In this document: positions 16,640 to 24,562 of the stretch, in pieces
How positions within the stretch are numbered: the stretch's first letter is position 1
Layout: the number at the start of each line of letters is the position of its first letter
From: Lachnospiraceae bacterium
Lineage (GTDB): Bacteria > Bacillota > Clostridia > Lachnospirales > Lachnospiraceae
Direction of reading: 5' to 3'
NCBI GenBank assembly: GCA_015056795.1
Contig: SVFO01000006.1
Span: 11,658 to 75,657 of the forward strand
DNA: 64,000 nt
Notes under the pieces: model-generated
Told to the model about the DNA's origin: nothing
The model's database searches: none
The model's input: the letters and a program-made list of their open reading frames with translations, nothing else
Translations under genes and position numbers: made by a program

Positions 16640-17671
16640 ATGGAAGAAAAACAATATAAATGGATGGTCTGCACAAGGTGTGTCACTTTCAACCAAGCAC
16701 CCTATATCGTGGATGCCATGAATGGCTTTACGATGCAGCAGACCACATTTCCATTTGTCTGCACGATTATTGACGATGCCAGTACCGACGGCGAGCCGGA
16801 AGTCATCCGCCAATATCTGCAGGAACATTTCGACTTGGATGACAAGTCTGTGGTACGTAACGAAGAAACAGACGACTATGTGCTTTGTTACGCCCGGCAT
16901 AAGGAAAACAGAAATTGCCACTTTGCTGTGCTGTGGTTGAAATACAACCACTACAGCAGGCATAAGTTGATTTTTCCGTATGAAGCAGAATGGAAGGAAA
17001 ACTCGAAATACTATGCCATATGCGAGGGTGATGATTATTGGACGAGTCCTCAAAAACTGCAGCGGCAGGTTCTTTTCCTTGAGCAGAATGACGATTATGT
17101 CATGTCGTACTCGCAAGCTGCGGTTCGCAGCGGCGACGACATTGTGGGGCTCAGAAAGTTCAAGACATGCGACTTCGAGTCGATTGTCTGTTTCAATGGT
17201 ATAACGACCTTAACCGTTTTATTCAGGGAGGAACTGAGGAAACGGTATAGGGATGAGATTAGACCGATAGCCCCCGGTGGTTGGCTGATGGGCGACTATC
17301 CTATATGGCTCTATCTGAGTCTGAAGGGTAAAATCCATTATATCGCAGAACCCTTAGGCGTTTATCGGCTGCAGTCAGAGAGTACTTCCCACAGCAAAGA
17401 CTTCCAGAAATCACTCCGCTTTGCAGAAAGTGTCTGTCAGGTCAGACAGTTCTTCCTTCAGTATGCAGAGAGACTGACGGGAACACAAAACCCGGGACTG
17501 AGGAAAAAGGTGGCTGTCGAGAATATGAAAAGAGTACTGTCGGTCTATTTCACATTTCATAAAATCAGAGAGGCAAACTCATACTTGAAGGAGCATGGAG
17601 GGGAGCTTTCCTTCCTTTCGCTTCTGCCCATGAGATTGCGAATCTTCAAACACAGCATGATGAAACGATGA
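16640..17671 (+). CDS. Glycosyltransferase, GT2 family
   Basis: A 343-residue GT-A enzyme. It opens WMVCTRCVTFNQAPYIVDAM, has TIIDDASTDGEPEVI near residue 45 and the DXD-type metal/nucleotide site ICEGDDYWTSPQKLQRQ near residue 125, and later PGGWLMGDYPIWLYLSLKG and YRLQSESTSHS. It transfers a sugar to the polysaccharide repeat unit at the cytoplasmic face. It begins six bases after the flippase pseudogene and its stop overlaps the ATG of a truncated gene. Codon use follows the putative Bacteroidota block. It is complete and probably functional, but its partners in that block are damaged. Confidence 0.92.
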   Translation: MEEKQYKWMVCTRCVTFNQAPYIVDAMNGFTMQQTTFPFVCTIIDDASTDGEPEVIRQYLQEHFDLDDKSVVRNEETDDYVLCYARHKENRNCHFAVLWLKYNHYSRHKLIFPYEAEWKENSKYYAICEGDDYWTSPQKLQRQVLFLEQNDDYVMSYSQAAVRSGDDIVGLRKFKTCDFESIVCFNGITTLTVLFREELRKRYRDEIRPIAPGGWLMGDYPIWLYLSLKGKIHYIAEPLGVYRLQSESTSHSKDFQKSLRFAESVCQVRQFFLQYAERLTGTQNPGLRKKVAVENMKRVLSVYFTFHKIREANSYLKEHGGELSFLSLLPMRLRIFKHSMMKR

Positions 17672-17760
17672 TAAAAAAGATAATATACATATTAACCCTT
17701 ATCCATATACCGAAAAGGATGGTGATGTGTATTCGACAGAAAGGAATGAACAGGCCATAA
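17668..17760 (+). pseudogene. Truncated start of the gene after the GT2 enzyme
   Basis: ATG 17668 overlaps the GT2 stop (ATGA) and opens MIKKIIYILTLIHIP, which ends after 30 codons at 17760. The tight overlap suggests a coupled gene whose body was deleted; the next intact gene starts 57 bases on with Clostridia-type signals. The fragment is too short to name. A genuine 30-residue peptide cannot be excluded. Confidence 0.4.
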
Positions 17761-17817
17761 AGGTTGTTAGTACCAAAGTACATCAATAAAAACAATGAGT
17801 CGAAAGGAGTATTTATC

Positions 17818-19194
17818 ATGAGTGAACTTGAATTTAAGAGTTTATACTCGCACGAAACAAATGTTTATTCTCTTCCGGATTTTAAGGCGGCCACAGTAGA
17901 TCTGGAATATCTGAAAGCGCTGGGGGTAGACATCGAGATCGCACCGGAAACCCTGGAAGGTCTTAGAAAGGGTTCAGAGGTTTTTAAGAAAAGGCTTGAA
18001 AACGGAACGGTCATTCCGGTTTCACACCTTGTTGTCGATGAGATTGATCCTGAGAAGGTTGATACTGAGATCCACAATTATACAGGGCGATGTCCGACTT
18101 TAACGTTTGAACTTAACCCGGTGAAGGGCTGCAACGTTGGCTGCCTTTACTGCCTTGTGACAGACGGCGTTCATGAGCAGACCTTGATCGCTCACAACAA
18201 TTACCATCTCTATGTTCGCAAGCTGCTTCGTGAAATGAACGGAACGCCTACAAAAGAGGTTACCGAGGAGGATATTAAACGTAAGGATCAGCTTCTCAGA
18301 GAACTGGCGGAAGCTATCGAGAAAGCTCCGGAGAAGAAAAAAGAGATTGAGAACCAGATTACAGAGCTTAGCAAAGGAAAGAACTGGAACCACTATTATT
18401 ATTTTTCACCGAAAACCGAAGCACTGCAGGAGCCTACGCTCTACACGGGCATTGCGCATCGCATTCTTAAAGAGTTTATCCGACATTATGAAGAATTTCC
18501 TGATTCGAATGCACGGCTTTTCATTGCATCCAAAGCCGGCGCAAAGCATCTTTTGTATGAGTATGAGGGAGAGACCATCCTTGATCTGATGAAACAGCTC
18601 AAAGGCAAGATGCAGTATAATGTCAGTGTTTCCATCATGCCGAAGGAATTCAGGGACATTCTTGAGCCCTATGCAGCTCCCATTGAGGAACGTATCGCTT
18701 CCGTGAAGCTTTGTCAGGAAAATGGCATTCAGGCAAATTCGGCGCTTGTACAGCCGATTTTCACGCCTTATCTTACGGAAGAGCGCATTCGGGAATTCTT
18801 TGGGATGCTTCACGATGCAGGAATTATTAATTACAAGCCGGAGTTTTTGACGGCCTGCATGGAGAACCTGGCAATGCTGGGACAGCTCCTTGGTCATTTC
18901 GATAAGGATTTGGAGCGAAAGCTGTATCTTGATTATGTTATGCCGTCCAACGCCGATCACCGCAAGCAGCGTGGACGTACTGCACCTGATCGTGCCCTCA
19001 GCATCGATAACATTCAGAAGATGATGAAAATCACCGATGAACTCGGAATGACGATCAGCATTTGCTATTGGGTTCGTAAGCAACTGAGGATTCCGGCAGA
19101 TATGATCCAGCTTATTAACAAGAATGGTTTCCAGTGCCTGGGTTATCAGTCAAAATTATTCTCAGCGGAGAAGGAATTACCCGGGCCATGTTAG
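17818..19194 (+). CDS. Radical SAM protein of unknown substrate
   Basis: A 458-residue protein from ATG 17818, eight bases after AAAGGAG. The 4Fe-4S/SAM site is C105, C109 and C112 in KGCNVGCLYCLV (CX3CX2C). A charged coiled-coil-like stretch lies at about residues 145-190 (LLREMNG to ITELSKGKNW). Then come YYFSPKTEALQEPTLYTGIA, ARLFIASKAGAKHLLYEY and a TIM-barrel-like remainder with NALVQPIF-type strands, faintly like the spore photoproduct lyase class. No SPASM cysteine cluster is obvious. It directly precedes an ATP-grasp-like gene, and both sit at the end of the polysaccharide locus. It may modify a sugar or an attached group by radical chemistry; the reaction is unknown. Confidence 0.82.
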   Translation: MSELEFKSLYSHETNVYSLPDFKAATVDLEYLKALGVDIEIAPETLEGLRKGSEVFKKRLENGTVIPVSHLVVDEIDPEKVDTEIHNYTGRCPTLTFELNPVKGCNVGCLYCLVTDGVHEQTLIAHNNYHLYVRKLLREMNGTPTKEVTEEDIKRKDQLLRELAEAIEKAPEKKKEIENQITELSKGKNWNHYYYFSPKTEALQEPTLYTGIAHRILKEFIRHYEEFPDSNARLFIASKAGAKHLLYEYEGETILDLMKQLKGKMQYNVSVSIMPKEFRDILEPYAAPIEERIASVKLCQENGIQANSALVQPIFTPYLTEERIREFFGMLHDAGIINYKPEFLTACMENLAMLGQLLGHFDKDLERKLYLDYVMPSNADHRKQRGRTAPDRALSIDNIQKMMKITDELGMTISICYWVRKQLRIPADMIQLINKNGFQCLGYQSKLFSAEKELPGPC

Positions 19195-19227
19195 ATTGTG
19201 AGCTTGGTTGAAAGGAATTATGATAGA

Positions 19228-20436
19228 ATGAAAGGGTATTACAGCACGGAATTTGATAAATTGCATAGGGAATCGGCACCATATTTTCTGAGATGGTATC
19301 ATGCAAAGCCGATGGCGTTAACGAGTGAGCGTAGAAACGAGCTGAAAGAGCTGCACCGTATTATGTATAAGTGTATCTCTTTTATGGCAGAGCATTACAT
19401 ACAATTCGTGCCTAAATATATGCCTCTTTCCGATGCAGAGATGGAGTTGCTTGCGCTGCAGGCCCGGTATCCTTACCGGGCCGGCGCATATCGCCCCGAT
19501 TACATCATTGCGGAGGATGGACGTTTACTTCTCTGTGAGATCACCAGCAGATTTTTTGCACACGGGATATTCTCGTCATTTTATGCGGAGTGCGCCGCAA
19601 AGCGTTTTATGGAACAGTTCCCAAATAAGACAGTCGATTCTGAATTTGAGGATATGCTTCGATACATGGCGGAGCATACCACGGAAAAGGAAACGATCAG
19701 TATACTGAAAAGCTCGGACAAGACCGGCGAGATTAAACTTTATGTTCCCTTTTATCAGCAGTTTGGGAAGAAAGTTTCGGTATTTGAGGCGCAGGAAGTC
19801 GAACAAAAGCGCAGCCAGTGGGCCGGAGGAGGTGTGATCAGCGCATTGAATCAGATGGATCTTATGTCCTTTTCCAGGGATACGGTCAAGGCCATGATCG
19901 ATGCCGGGATGATCAACGATCTGCGAACAATCCTGATCGTACATGACAAACGTTTCATGCACCTTTGGTTTGAGGATGACTTTACCGATAAATGCCTGAC
20001 TGCGGCAGAAACAGATTTTTTGCGTGCACATACCATCCCTACCTATCTGTATGGTTCCAGTGAGGAGATTTGGGAACACGCACGCAGGAACAAAGATGGT
20101 TACATTTTGAAGCATCATCGACTTGGAAAGAGTGAGAAGGTATATGGAGGTCCCATAACGGATCAGGCGGTCTGGGAAAGCCTTTGGAAAAACGGTGATA
20201 TACAGAACATGATCCTACAGCCGTTCATCCGCCAGCGGACATTTCCGACAATTTGGGAGGGAAAGAAATTTGAGGACTATATATGCGGTATGATGCTTTG
20301 CGTCGATGATCGTTATTTCGAGTCAGGAATGTTTCGTGCATCCAGCCTGCCCGTGACCAATATCGGGGATGACCGCAAGATTTGCCCGCTTTATACAGAC
20401 GATGAGGAACTGCTTAAAATGTGCGATGTTTTGTAG
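19228..20436 (+). CDS. Uncharacterised protein, possible ATP-grasp ligase
   Basis: 402 residues from ATG 19228 (AAAGGA eleven bases upstream); a GTG at 19198, three bases after the radical SAM stop, is the alternative start. The segment YRPDYIIAEDGRLLLCEITS near residue 85 looks like an acidic active-site strand. YILKHHRLGKSEKVYGG near residue 295 resembles the lysine/glycine nucleotide loop of ATP-grasp enzymes, followed by LQPFIRQRTFPTIWEG. I could not name the family with certainty. The short spacing to the radical SAM gene suggests the two act together. Position among polysaccharide genes points to ligation of a small group onto a precursor. Confidence 0.65.
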   Translation: MKGYYSTEFDKLHRESAPYFLRWYHAKPMALTSERRNELKELHRIMYKCISFMAEHYIQFVPKYMPLSDAEMELLALQARYPYRAGAYRPDYIIAEDGRLLLCEITSRFFAHGIFSSFYAECAAKRFMEQFPNKTVDSEFEDMLRYMAEHTTEKETISILKSSDKTGEIKLYVPFYQQFGKKVSVFEAQEVEQKRSQWAGGGVISALNQMDLMSFSRDTVKAMIDAGMINDLRTILIVHDKRFMHLWFEDDFTDKCLTAAETDFLRAHTIPTYLYGSSEEIWEHARRNKDGYILKHHRLGKSEKVYGGPITDQAVWESLWKNGDIQNMILQPFIRQRTFPTIWEGKKFEDYICGMMLCVDDRYFESGMFRASSLPVTNIGDDRKICPLYTDDEELLKMCDVL

Positions 20437-20452
20437 TTGGAAGAATTAAGAC

Positions 20453-20529
20453 GGCGCTTGCGGACATTGACAGAATCTGTGAAATCATTCGTTCGAGCGG
20501 AAAGAGAGGAAATCATGTCGGAACATAGT
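20453..20529 (+). pseudogene. 3' end of a DegT-type aminotransferase gene (remnant)
   Basis: The frame LADIDRICEIIRSSGKRG matches the last residues of the aminotransferase at 8966-10072 (LALEDVDRICEIVLSSRK), with an 18-base identical core (GACAGAATCTGTGAAATC). Only the end of the gene survives, between the ATP-grasp-like stop and the acyltransferase start. The frame runs to a TAG just inside the acyltransferase gene. It shows that this part of the locus was joined to a former aminotransferase gene. Confidence 0.75.
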
Positions 20530-21660
20530 GAAATTGCAATGGAAAGTGTTCCCGTGCAAGCCTTAAAGCTGAGAGATTCCAACCTGGAACTTTTCCGAAT
20601 TATAGTGATGCTACTGATCATCGCTCACCATTTTGTTGTCAATTCAGGATTGATGGCGGCAGAGGGACCGATTTATAAAGATCCGCTTTCCTGGAGATCC
20701 TTGTTTTTATTGGTGTTCGGTGCGTGGGGAAAAATCGGCATCAACTGCTTTGTGATGATAACCGGCTATTTCATGTGTACTTCAAATATTACCGTGAAGA
20801 AATTTATGAAGTTGCTTTTTGAGGCAATGTTTTATAGGCTTATTATCTATTTGATATTTTGGATTACAGGTTATGAGGCTTTTACTGTCACTGGGTTTCT
20901 GAGAGTGATGATCCCCATCAGAAACATATCCAATGATTTTCTGAATGCATTCCTGCTGTTTTATCTGCTGATACCATTCCTGAATATACTTGTTCAGCAT
21001 TTGAGAGAGAAACAGCATGTTTTTCTGATTTTGTGGTGCGGCTTTACATATATTTTTCTTGGAACGGTTCCTGGTTTTTCGGTGAGGATGAATTATGTAT
21101 CATGGTTTTGTGTTTTGTTTGTGATTGCTTCCTACATCCGCCTGTATCCTAAAAAAGAATATCAGAATCACAAAATTTGGGTTCGGCTGACAATTGTTTC
21201 TGTGTTGTTGTGTGTTATTTCTGTGATTGCCTGTGCCTGGTTGAGTGCGAAAACGAACCGCATGTTAGCATTCCGTTTTGTCAGTGATTCCAACACCTTC
21301 CTGGCTGTTGTGACCGGAGTGTGCTTATTTATGCTTTTTAAAAATTTGAACATCGGATACAGTAAGTTCATCAATATGGTAGCCTCTTCAACCTTTGGCG
21401 TATTGTTGATTCACGCAAACAGTGATACCATGCGTCGGTGGCTATGGGAGGATGTGATTGATGCGGTAGGTCATTACAATGCTCCGCTCATGCCGCTTTA
21501 TGCTGTCGGTTGCGTTGCAGCCATCTATGTCGTTTGTATGCTCATTGACCAGCTTCGCATCAGACTGATTGAAAAACCATTTTTTCAATTGTGCGATAGG
21601 CATTGGGACGCTATTTTGGAAAAGTATAGAAAAAGTGAAACGACATTTTTTCAAAATTGA
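20515..21660 (+). CDS. Acyltransferase family 3 membrane protein
   Basis: 381 residues from ATG 20515, five bases after AGAGAGGA; the upstream in-frame ORF is the aminotransferase remnant in another frame. The acyltransferase-3 signature RDSNLELFRIIVMLLIIAHH lies at residues 18-37, where the arginine and the histidine are the conserved catalytic-region residues. About ten membrane helices follow, then a polar end LIEKPFFQLCDRHWD. Such integral membrane enzymes O-acetylate (or otherwise acylate) surface polysaccharide sugars, taking the acyl group from the cytoplasmic side. It is part of the polysaccharide-decoration section of the locus. Confidence 0.9.
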   Translation: MSEHSEIAMESVPVQALKLRDSNLELFRIIVMLLIIAHHFVVNSGLMAAEGPIYKDPLSWRSLFLLVFGAWGKIGINCFVMITGYFMCTSNITVKKFMKLLFEAMFYRLIIYLIFWITGYEAFTVTGFLRVMIPIRNISNDFLNAFLLFYLLIPFLNILVQHLREKQHVFLILWCGFTYIFLGTVPGFSVRMNYVSWFCVLFVIASYIRLYPKKEYQNHKIWVRLTIVSVLLCVISVIACAWLSAKTNRMLAFRFVSDSNTFLAVVTGVCLFMLFKNLNIGYSKFINMVASSTFGVLLIHANSDTMRRWLWEDVIDAVGHYNAPLMPLYAVGCVAAIYVVCMLIDQLRIRLIEKPFFQLCDRHWDAILEKYRKSETTFFQN

Positions 21661-21699
21661 ATGCGCAAGATTAGTTTTAAGTCAGGAGGTTTTGAATCA

Positions 21700-22395
21700 A
21701 TGATTATTGCAGCGAATCAACCCTACTTTTTACCATATATATCCTACTGGCAGTTGATATATGCAGCGGATGTTTTCTTTGTTGGAGATAACTATGCTTA
21801 TATTAAACGCGGATGGATAAACAGAAACAGGATTTTGTTTCGTAGTGTCCCGGAGTATTTTGGGATAGCGGTAAGCAAAGCCAGTTCATTTAGTTTGATT
21901 AGTGAGCTACATGTGGCTGATACAGATAAACGTCGAAAAATGAACAAGCTTTACGAAGCGTACCACAAGGCTCCATATTATGATATCGGTGCTCAGCTTG
22001 TGGAAGAGATTCTTGACTGCAAGGAAGAAGTATTATCAGACTTTCTGATTTCTTCAATCAAAACAATATGCCGCTATCTTGATATCAATACGCCGATACA
22101 TAGGATTTCTGAACTTAAAGGTAATGATGCTTTTAAGCGGGAAGAACGCATATACGATATGTGTCACAGGCTTGGCGCGGACACATATGTAAATCCTATC
22201 GGCGGAAAATCACTTTATGACGCCGAAGAGTTCGCGAAGCAGGGCATAAAGCTTCGGTTTATCAACACAGGAGAAATTACTTATCGGCAATTTGGAGATG
22301 ATTTTGTTGGGAAGCTGTCGATTCTTGACGTAATCATGTTCAATTCAAAGGACGAAATCAAGGAAATGCTTGGACGATATGAGCTGATTACTTAA
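21700..22395 (+). CDS. WbqC-like family protein
   Basis: 231 residues from ATG 21700; AGGAGG at 21684-21689 supports this over the upstream ATG 21661. It begins MIIAANQPYFLPYISYWQLI, the characteristic WbqC opening in which histidine or asparagine and glutamine precede YLP. NPIGGKSLYDAEEFAKQGI and the tail follow the family. WbqC proteins occur in O-antigen and capsule loci, and their catalytic role is not well established; an amide-forming or glycine-transfer role has been suggested. A remnant of another member lies at 12043-12216. The ATP-grasp gene follows within about 20 bases. Confidence 0.85.
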   Translation: MIIAANQPYFLPYISYWQLIYAADVFFVGDNYAYIKRGWINRNRILFRSVPEYFGIAVSKASSFSLISELHVADTDKRRKMNKLYEAYHKAPYYDIGAQLVEEILDCKEEVLSDFLISSIKTICRYLDINTPIHRISELKGNDAFKREERIYDMCHRLGADTYVNPIGGKSLYDAEEFAKQGIKLRFINTGEITYRQFGDDFVGKLSILDVIMFNSKDEIKEMLGRYELIT

Positions 22396-22400
22396 GGGTC

Positions 22401-22439
22401 AAGGTGGGAAAAGTCGTGAGGGAAGAATTAAAAGGAAAA
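22401..22439 (+). repeat. Direct-repeat copy B at the ATP-grasp gene start
   Basis: This 39-base stretch, which includes GGTGGG and the GTG start region of the ATP-grasp gene, matches 10075-10113 with one difference. At copy A the difference (TAA) closes the frame from the GTG at 22404. This favours GTG 22416, downstream of the change, as the true start. The two copies delimit about 12.3 kb of the polysaccharide locus. Confidence 0.85.
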
Positions 22440-23651
22440 AGACTCGCTGTTTTTGGAGCGAATAACGTGATCAAGGAAGTAACCAGATTTGCAGAGGAGA
22501 ACGGAATCATACTGATTTCCGTGGGGGATGCCCCTGCGGCTGAAATGCACAAGGTTTCGGAAGAACAGTATTTCATTGACTGTACGGATGAAGCGGCTGT
22601 TAAGCAGTTGTTTGCTGAAAAGCATATCGACGGCTTGTTGTCTTGTTCGGGCGAAGCTGTCATACGAAAATCCGTGGGATTCATAGATCACATGGGCATC
22701 AGATATTATGCCACTGCCCGCCAATGGGACATTCTGATGAACAAGCAAAAGTTCAAGGAATATGCTGGCCGCTTCGGTATCAAAAAAATCCCGGATTATG
22801 ATCCTCAGTCAGCGGAGATTGAATTTCCCGTGATCGTTAAGCCGGTCGATAACGGTGGATCGTTTGGCATCAGTGTTTGTAATACTCGTGAGGAGCTTGA
22901 TAAAGCAGTAGAATACGCAAGAGAAAACTCCCTTTCCGGAAACGTGATCTGTGAAAAGTTCCTAAATGGGGATTATTTTCAGTTTGAGATCTGGCGGCAG
23001 AACGGCAAATCGTATTTCCCTTACACAAAGGAACGGCTTTTTTATGCCGCGGTCGGGGATTCCCCGCAGCAGCCGTTTGCAGATATTTATCCGTCCACTT
23101 CTGACGATTTGATCATGCGCGAGCTGTATGCCCCTATGTCAGAGATCTTTGACTCCCTTGGGGTGGATAACGGTTCCTGCATGTTCCAAGGGCTGATTTG
23201 GAACGGTTACCCGTATATCATGGACACAGCCTTCCGGCTCAGCGGAGGCATGGATTTCAGAGTCGTTGAAAAGGACAAGGGAGTTGATCTGGTTGCCAGC
23301 CATATGGAGTATGCCCTTACGGGTAAATTCGGTGGTGATTTTTCTGCGTTAAGCAGGCCGCTCGATATGTCTTACGCGACTTTGTGCATCGGATTGAAAA
23401 ACGGGAAAATCGGCAAGATCATCGGACTTGAAAAGGTTTCGCAGAAACCGTATGTATATAGTCTGTTCACCTATTACGCAGAAGGCGATGAAATGAAGCA
23501 TTCAGGGTTATTTCTTCAGGTGCTGAGCAGGATTTTTATATGCGGAGAGAATATTTGCGAAGTAAAGCGCCACATGGCAGAGGTAATAGAGATGATAGAG
23601 GTCTATGATGAAAATGGGGAGTCCATGCTTCGGGAGTTTCCTGAGATATAG
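22416..23651 (+). CDS. ATP-grasp carboxylate-amine ligase-like protein
   Basis: 411 residues from GTG 22416, seven bases after GGTGGG; GTG 22404 is the alternative. A preATP-grasp Rossmann-like part (KRLAVFGANNVIKEVTRFA) leads into the ATP-grasp fold: EFPVIVKPVDNGGSFGISV with the ATP-binding lysine, VICEKFLNGDYFQFEIW, and the metal site FQGLIWNGYPYIMDTAFRLSGG. This is the carbamoyl-phosphate synthase-like branch that joins a carboxylate to an amine or thiol at the cost of ATP. It is the last gene of the polysaccharide locus. With the WbqC-like and acyltransferase genes it probably builds or attaches a non-sugar substituent. Substrates are unknown. Confidence 0.88.
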   Translation: MREELKGKRLAVFGANNVIKEVTRFAEENGIILISVGDAPAAEMHKVSEEQYFIDCTDEAAVKQLFAEKHIDGLLSCSGEAVIRKSVGFIDHMGIRYYATARQWDILMNKQKFKEYAGRFGIKKIPDYDPQSAEIEFPVIVKPVDNGGSFGISVCNTREELDKAVEYARENSLSGNVICEKFLNGDYFQFEIWRQNGKSYFPYTKERLFYAAVGDSPQQPFADIYPSTSDDLIMRELYAPMSEIFDSLGVDNGSCMFQGLIWNGYPYIMDTAFRLSGGMDFRVVEKDKGVDLVASHMEYALTGKFGGDFSALSRPLDMSYATLCIGLKNGKIGKIIGLEKVSQKPYVYSLFTYYAEGDEMKHSGLFLQVLSRIFICGENICEVKRHMAEVIEMIEVYDENGESMLREFPEI

Positions 23652-23842
23652 ATTCGTTTCCTCTGCATTGCTTATGCTATTGACGAAGAAATCATCCACC
23701 TTCTTCGGAAGCGTGCCGGATGAAACGAAATGATCAATCGCTTCAGCTTCCTCAGGTTGCTGAGAGTCTGGCCTTCCTGAATCTTTCCGCGGCGCTTCGC
23801 ATCATCAATTCCAAGCCTTGTTTATTGGCGATGATTATGAAC
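23652..23842. other. Spacer between polysaccharide locus and luxS
   Basis: No convincing gene is seen. CGAAGAA (23684-23690) and TTCTTCG (23701-23707) can form a short hairpin without a T-tract. It could end transcription of the polysaccharide operon, but weakly. Short frames on both strands have no recognisable features. Confidence 0.4.
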
Positions 23843-23871
23843 TTGACCGAAGGGTGCAATTTTGCTATACT
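23843..23871 (+). promoter_or_regulatory. Sigma-A type promoter of luxS
   Basis: TTGACC (23843-23848), a 17-base spacer and TATACT (23866-23871) form a near-consensus vegetative promoter about 70 bases upstream of the luxS start. It makes luxS independent of the polysaccharide operon. Confidence 0.75.
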
Positions 23872-23940
23872 GAAAGGGCTGACAGTAGAGAAAAAGGTTG
23901 TTTTTTCGTACTTGAAAATGATCTTGAAGGGAGAAGAACA

Positions 23941-24465
23941 ATGGAATTAATTCAGAGCTTTTCAGTAGACCATACCAGGATTGTCCCCGGCATTTTTACC
24001 AGCCGCGTGGACGTGTTGGGTGATTATAAGGTTACCACGTACGATATCAGATTAAAAAAGCCAAACAGGGAGCCCGTGATCGACGTGGCGGCCATGCATT
24101 CCTTAGAGCACATTATCGCAACTTATCTTAGAAATGATCCGGACTGGAAGGATGAGGTGATTTATTGGGGCCCCATGGGATGCCTGACTGGATTTTATTT
24201 GATTCTCAAGGGGAATCGCGCTCCGCAGGAGATTTATGATCTGCTGTTAAACGCATTTAAATCGGTAGAAGCTGCGAAGGACGTGCCCGGAGCAACGGCG
24301 GAAAGCTGTGGACATTATCTGATGCATAACCTTGGAATGGCGAAATGGTATGCGGCAGAATTTGCAACCTATTTGGCGGCAAATGCTGGAAATCCTGCCA
24401 TTTTTGAGTATCCGAAGTCAGAGCGTCTTGTCACGGATGACGGTCAGCATTTCTTCGATTCATAA
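23941..24465 (+). CDS. luxS: S-ribosylhomocysteine lyase (LuxS)
   Basis: A 174-residue protein that cleaves S-ribosylhomocysteine to homocysteine and DPD, the precursor of autoinducer-2, as part of the activated methyl cycle in the cytoplasm. The metal-binding HSLEH motif (H53, H57) is present, along with the catalytic cysteine in WGPMGCLTGFY and the third metal ligand in ATAESCGHY. The N-terminal SFSVDHTRIVPG and IDVAAMHSLEH are typical. Length is slightly above the usual 150-160 residues because of the C-terminal tail. GGGAG precedes the ATG. It stands alone with its own promoter between the polysaccharide and purine loci. Confidence 0.97.
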   Translation: MELIQSFSVDHTRIVPGIFTSRVDVLGDYKVTTYDIRLKKPNREPVIDVAAMHSLEHIIATYLRNDPDWKDEVIYWGPMGCLTGFYLILKGNRAPQEIYDLLLNAFKSVEAAKDVPGATAESCGHYLMHNLGMAKWYAAEFATYLAANAGNPAIFEYPKSERLVTDDGQHFFDS

Positions 24466-24479
24466 TGGGGATAAATGTC

Positions 24480-24508
24480 TTGACTAATATTTGGAATTGT
24501 TTTATAAA
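24480..24508 (+). promoter_or_regulatory. Sigma-A type promoter of the xpt/purine operon
   Basis: TTGACT (24480-24485), 17 bases, then TATAAA (24503-24508), about 55 bases before the xpt start. The leader is too short for a purine riboswitch and shows none of its conserved core. Any purine control would therefore have to act otherwise. Confidence 0.8.
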
Positions 24509-24562
24509 TAAATCAAAGCTGTTCGAAAAACCATTTTAGGTACCAATGAAGGTGATTAATCA

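Noticed and set aside
23720-23950. 76-codon plus-strand ORF before luxS
   Set aside because: It crosses the luxS promoter and start, lacks a ribosome binding site, and has no recognisable features.
24466-24562. Purine riboswitch ahead of xpt
   Set aside because: The 97-base spacer holds a promoter, leaving a leader of about 50 bases; the conserved riboswitch core and stems are not present.
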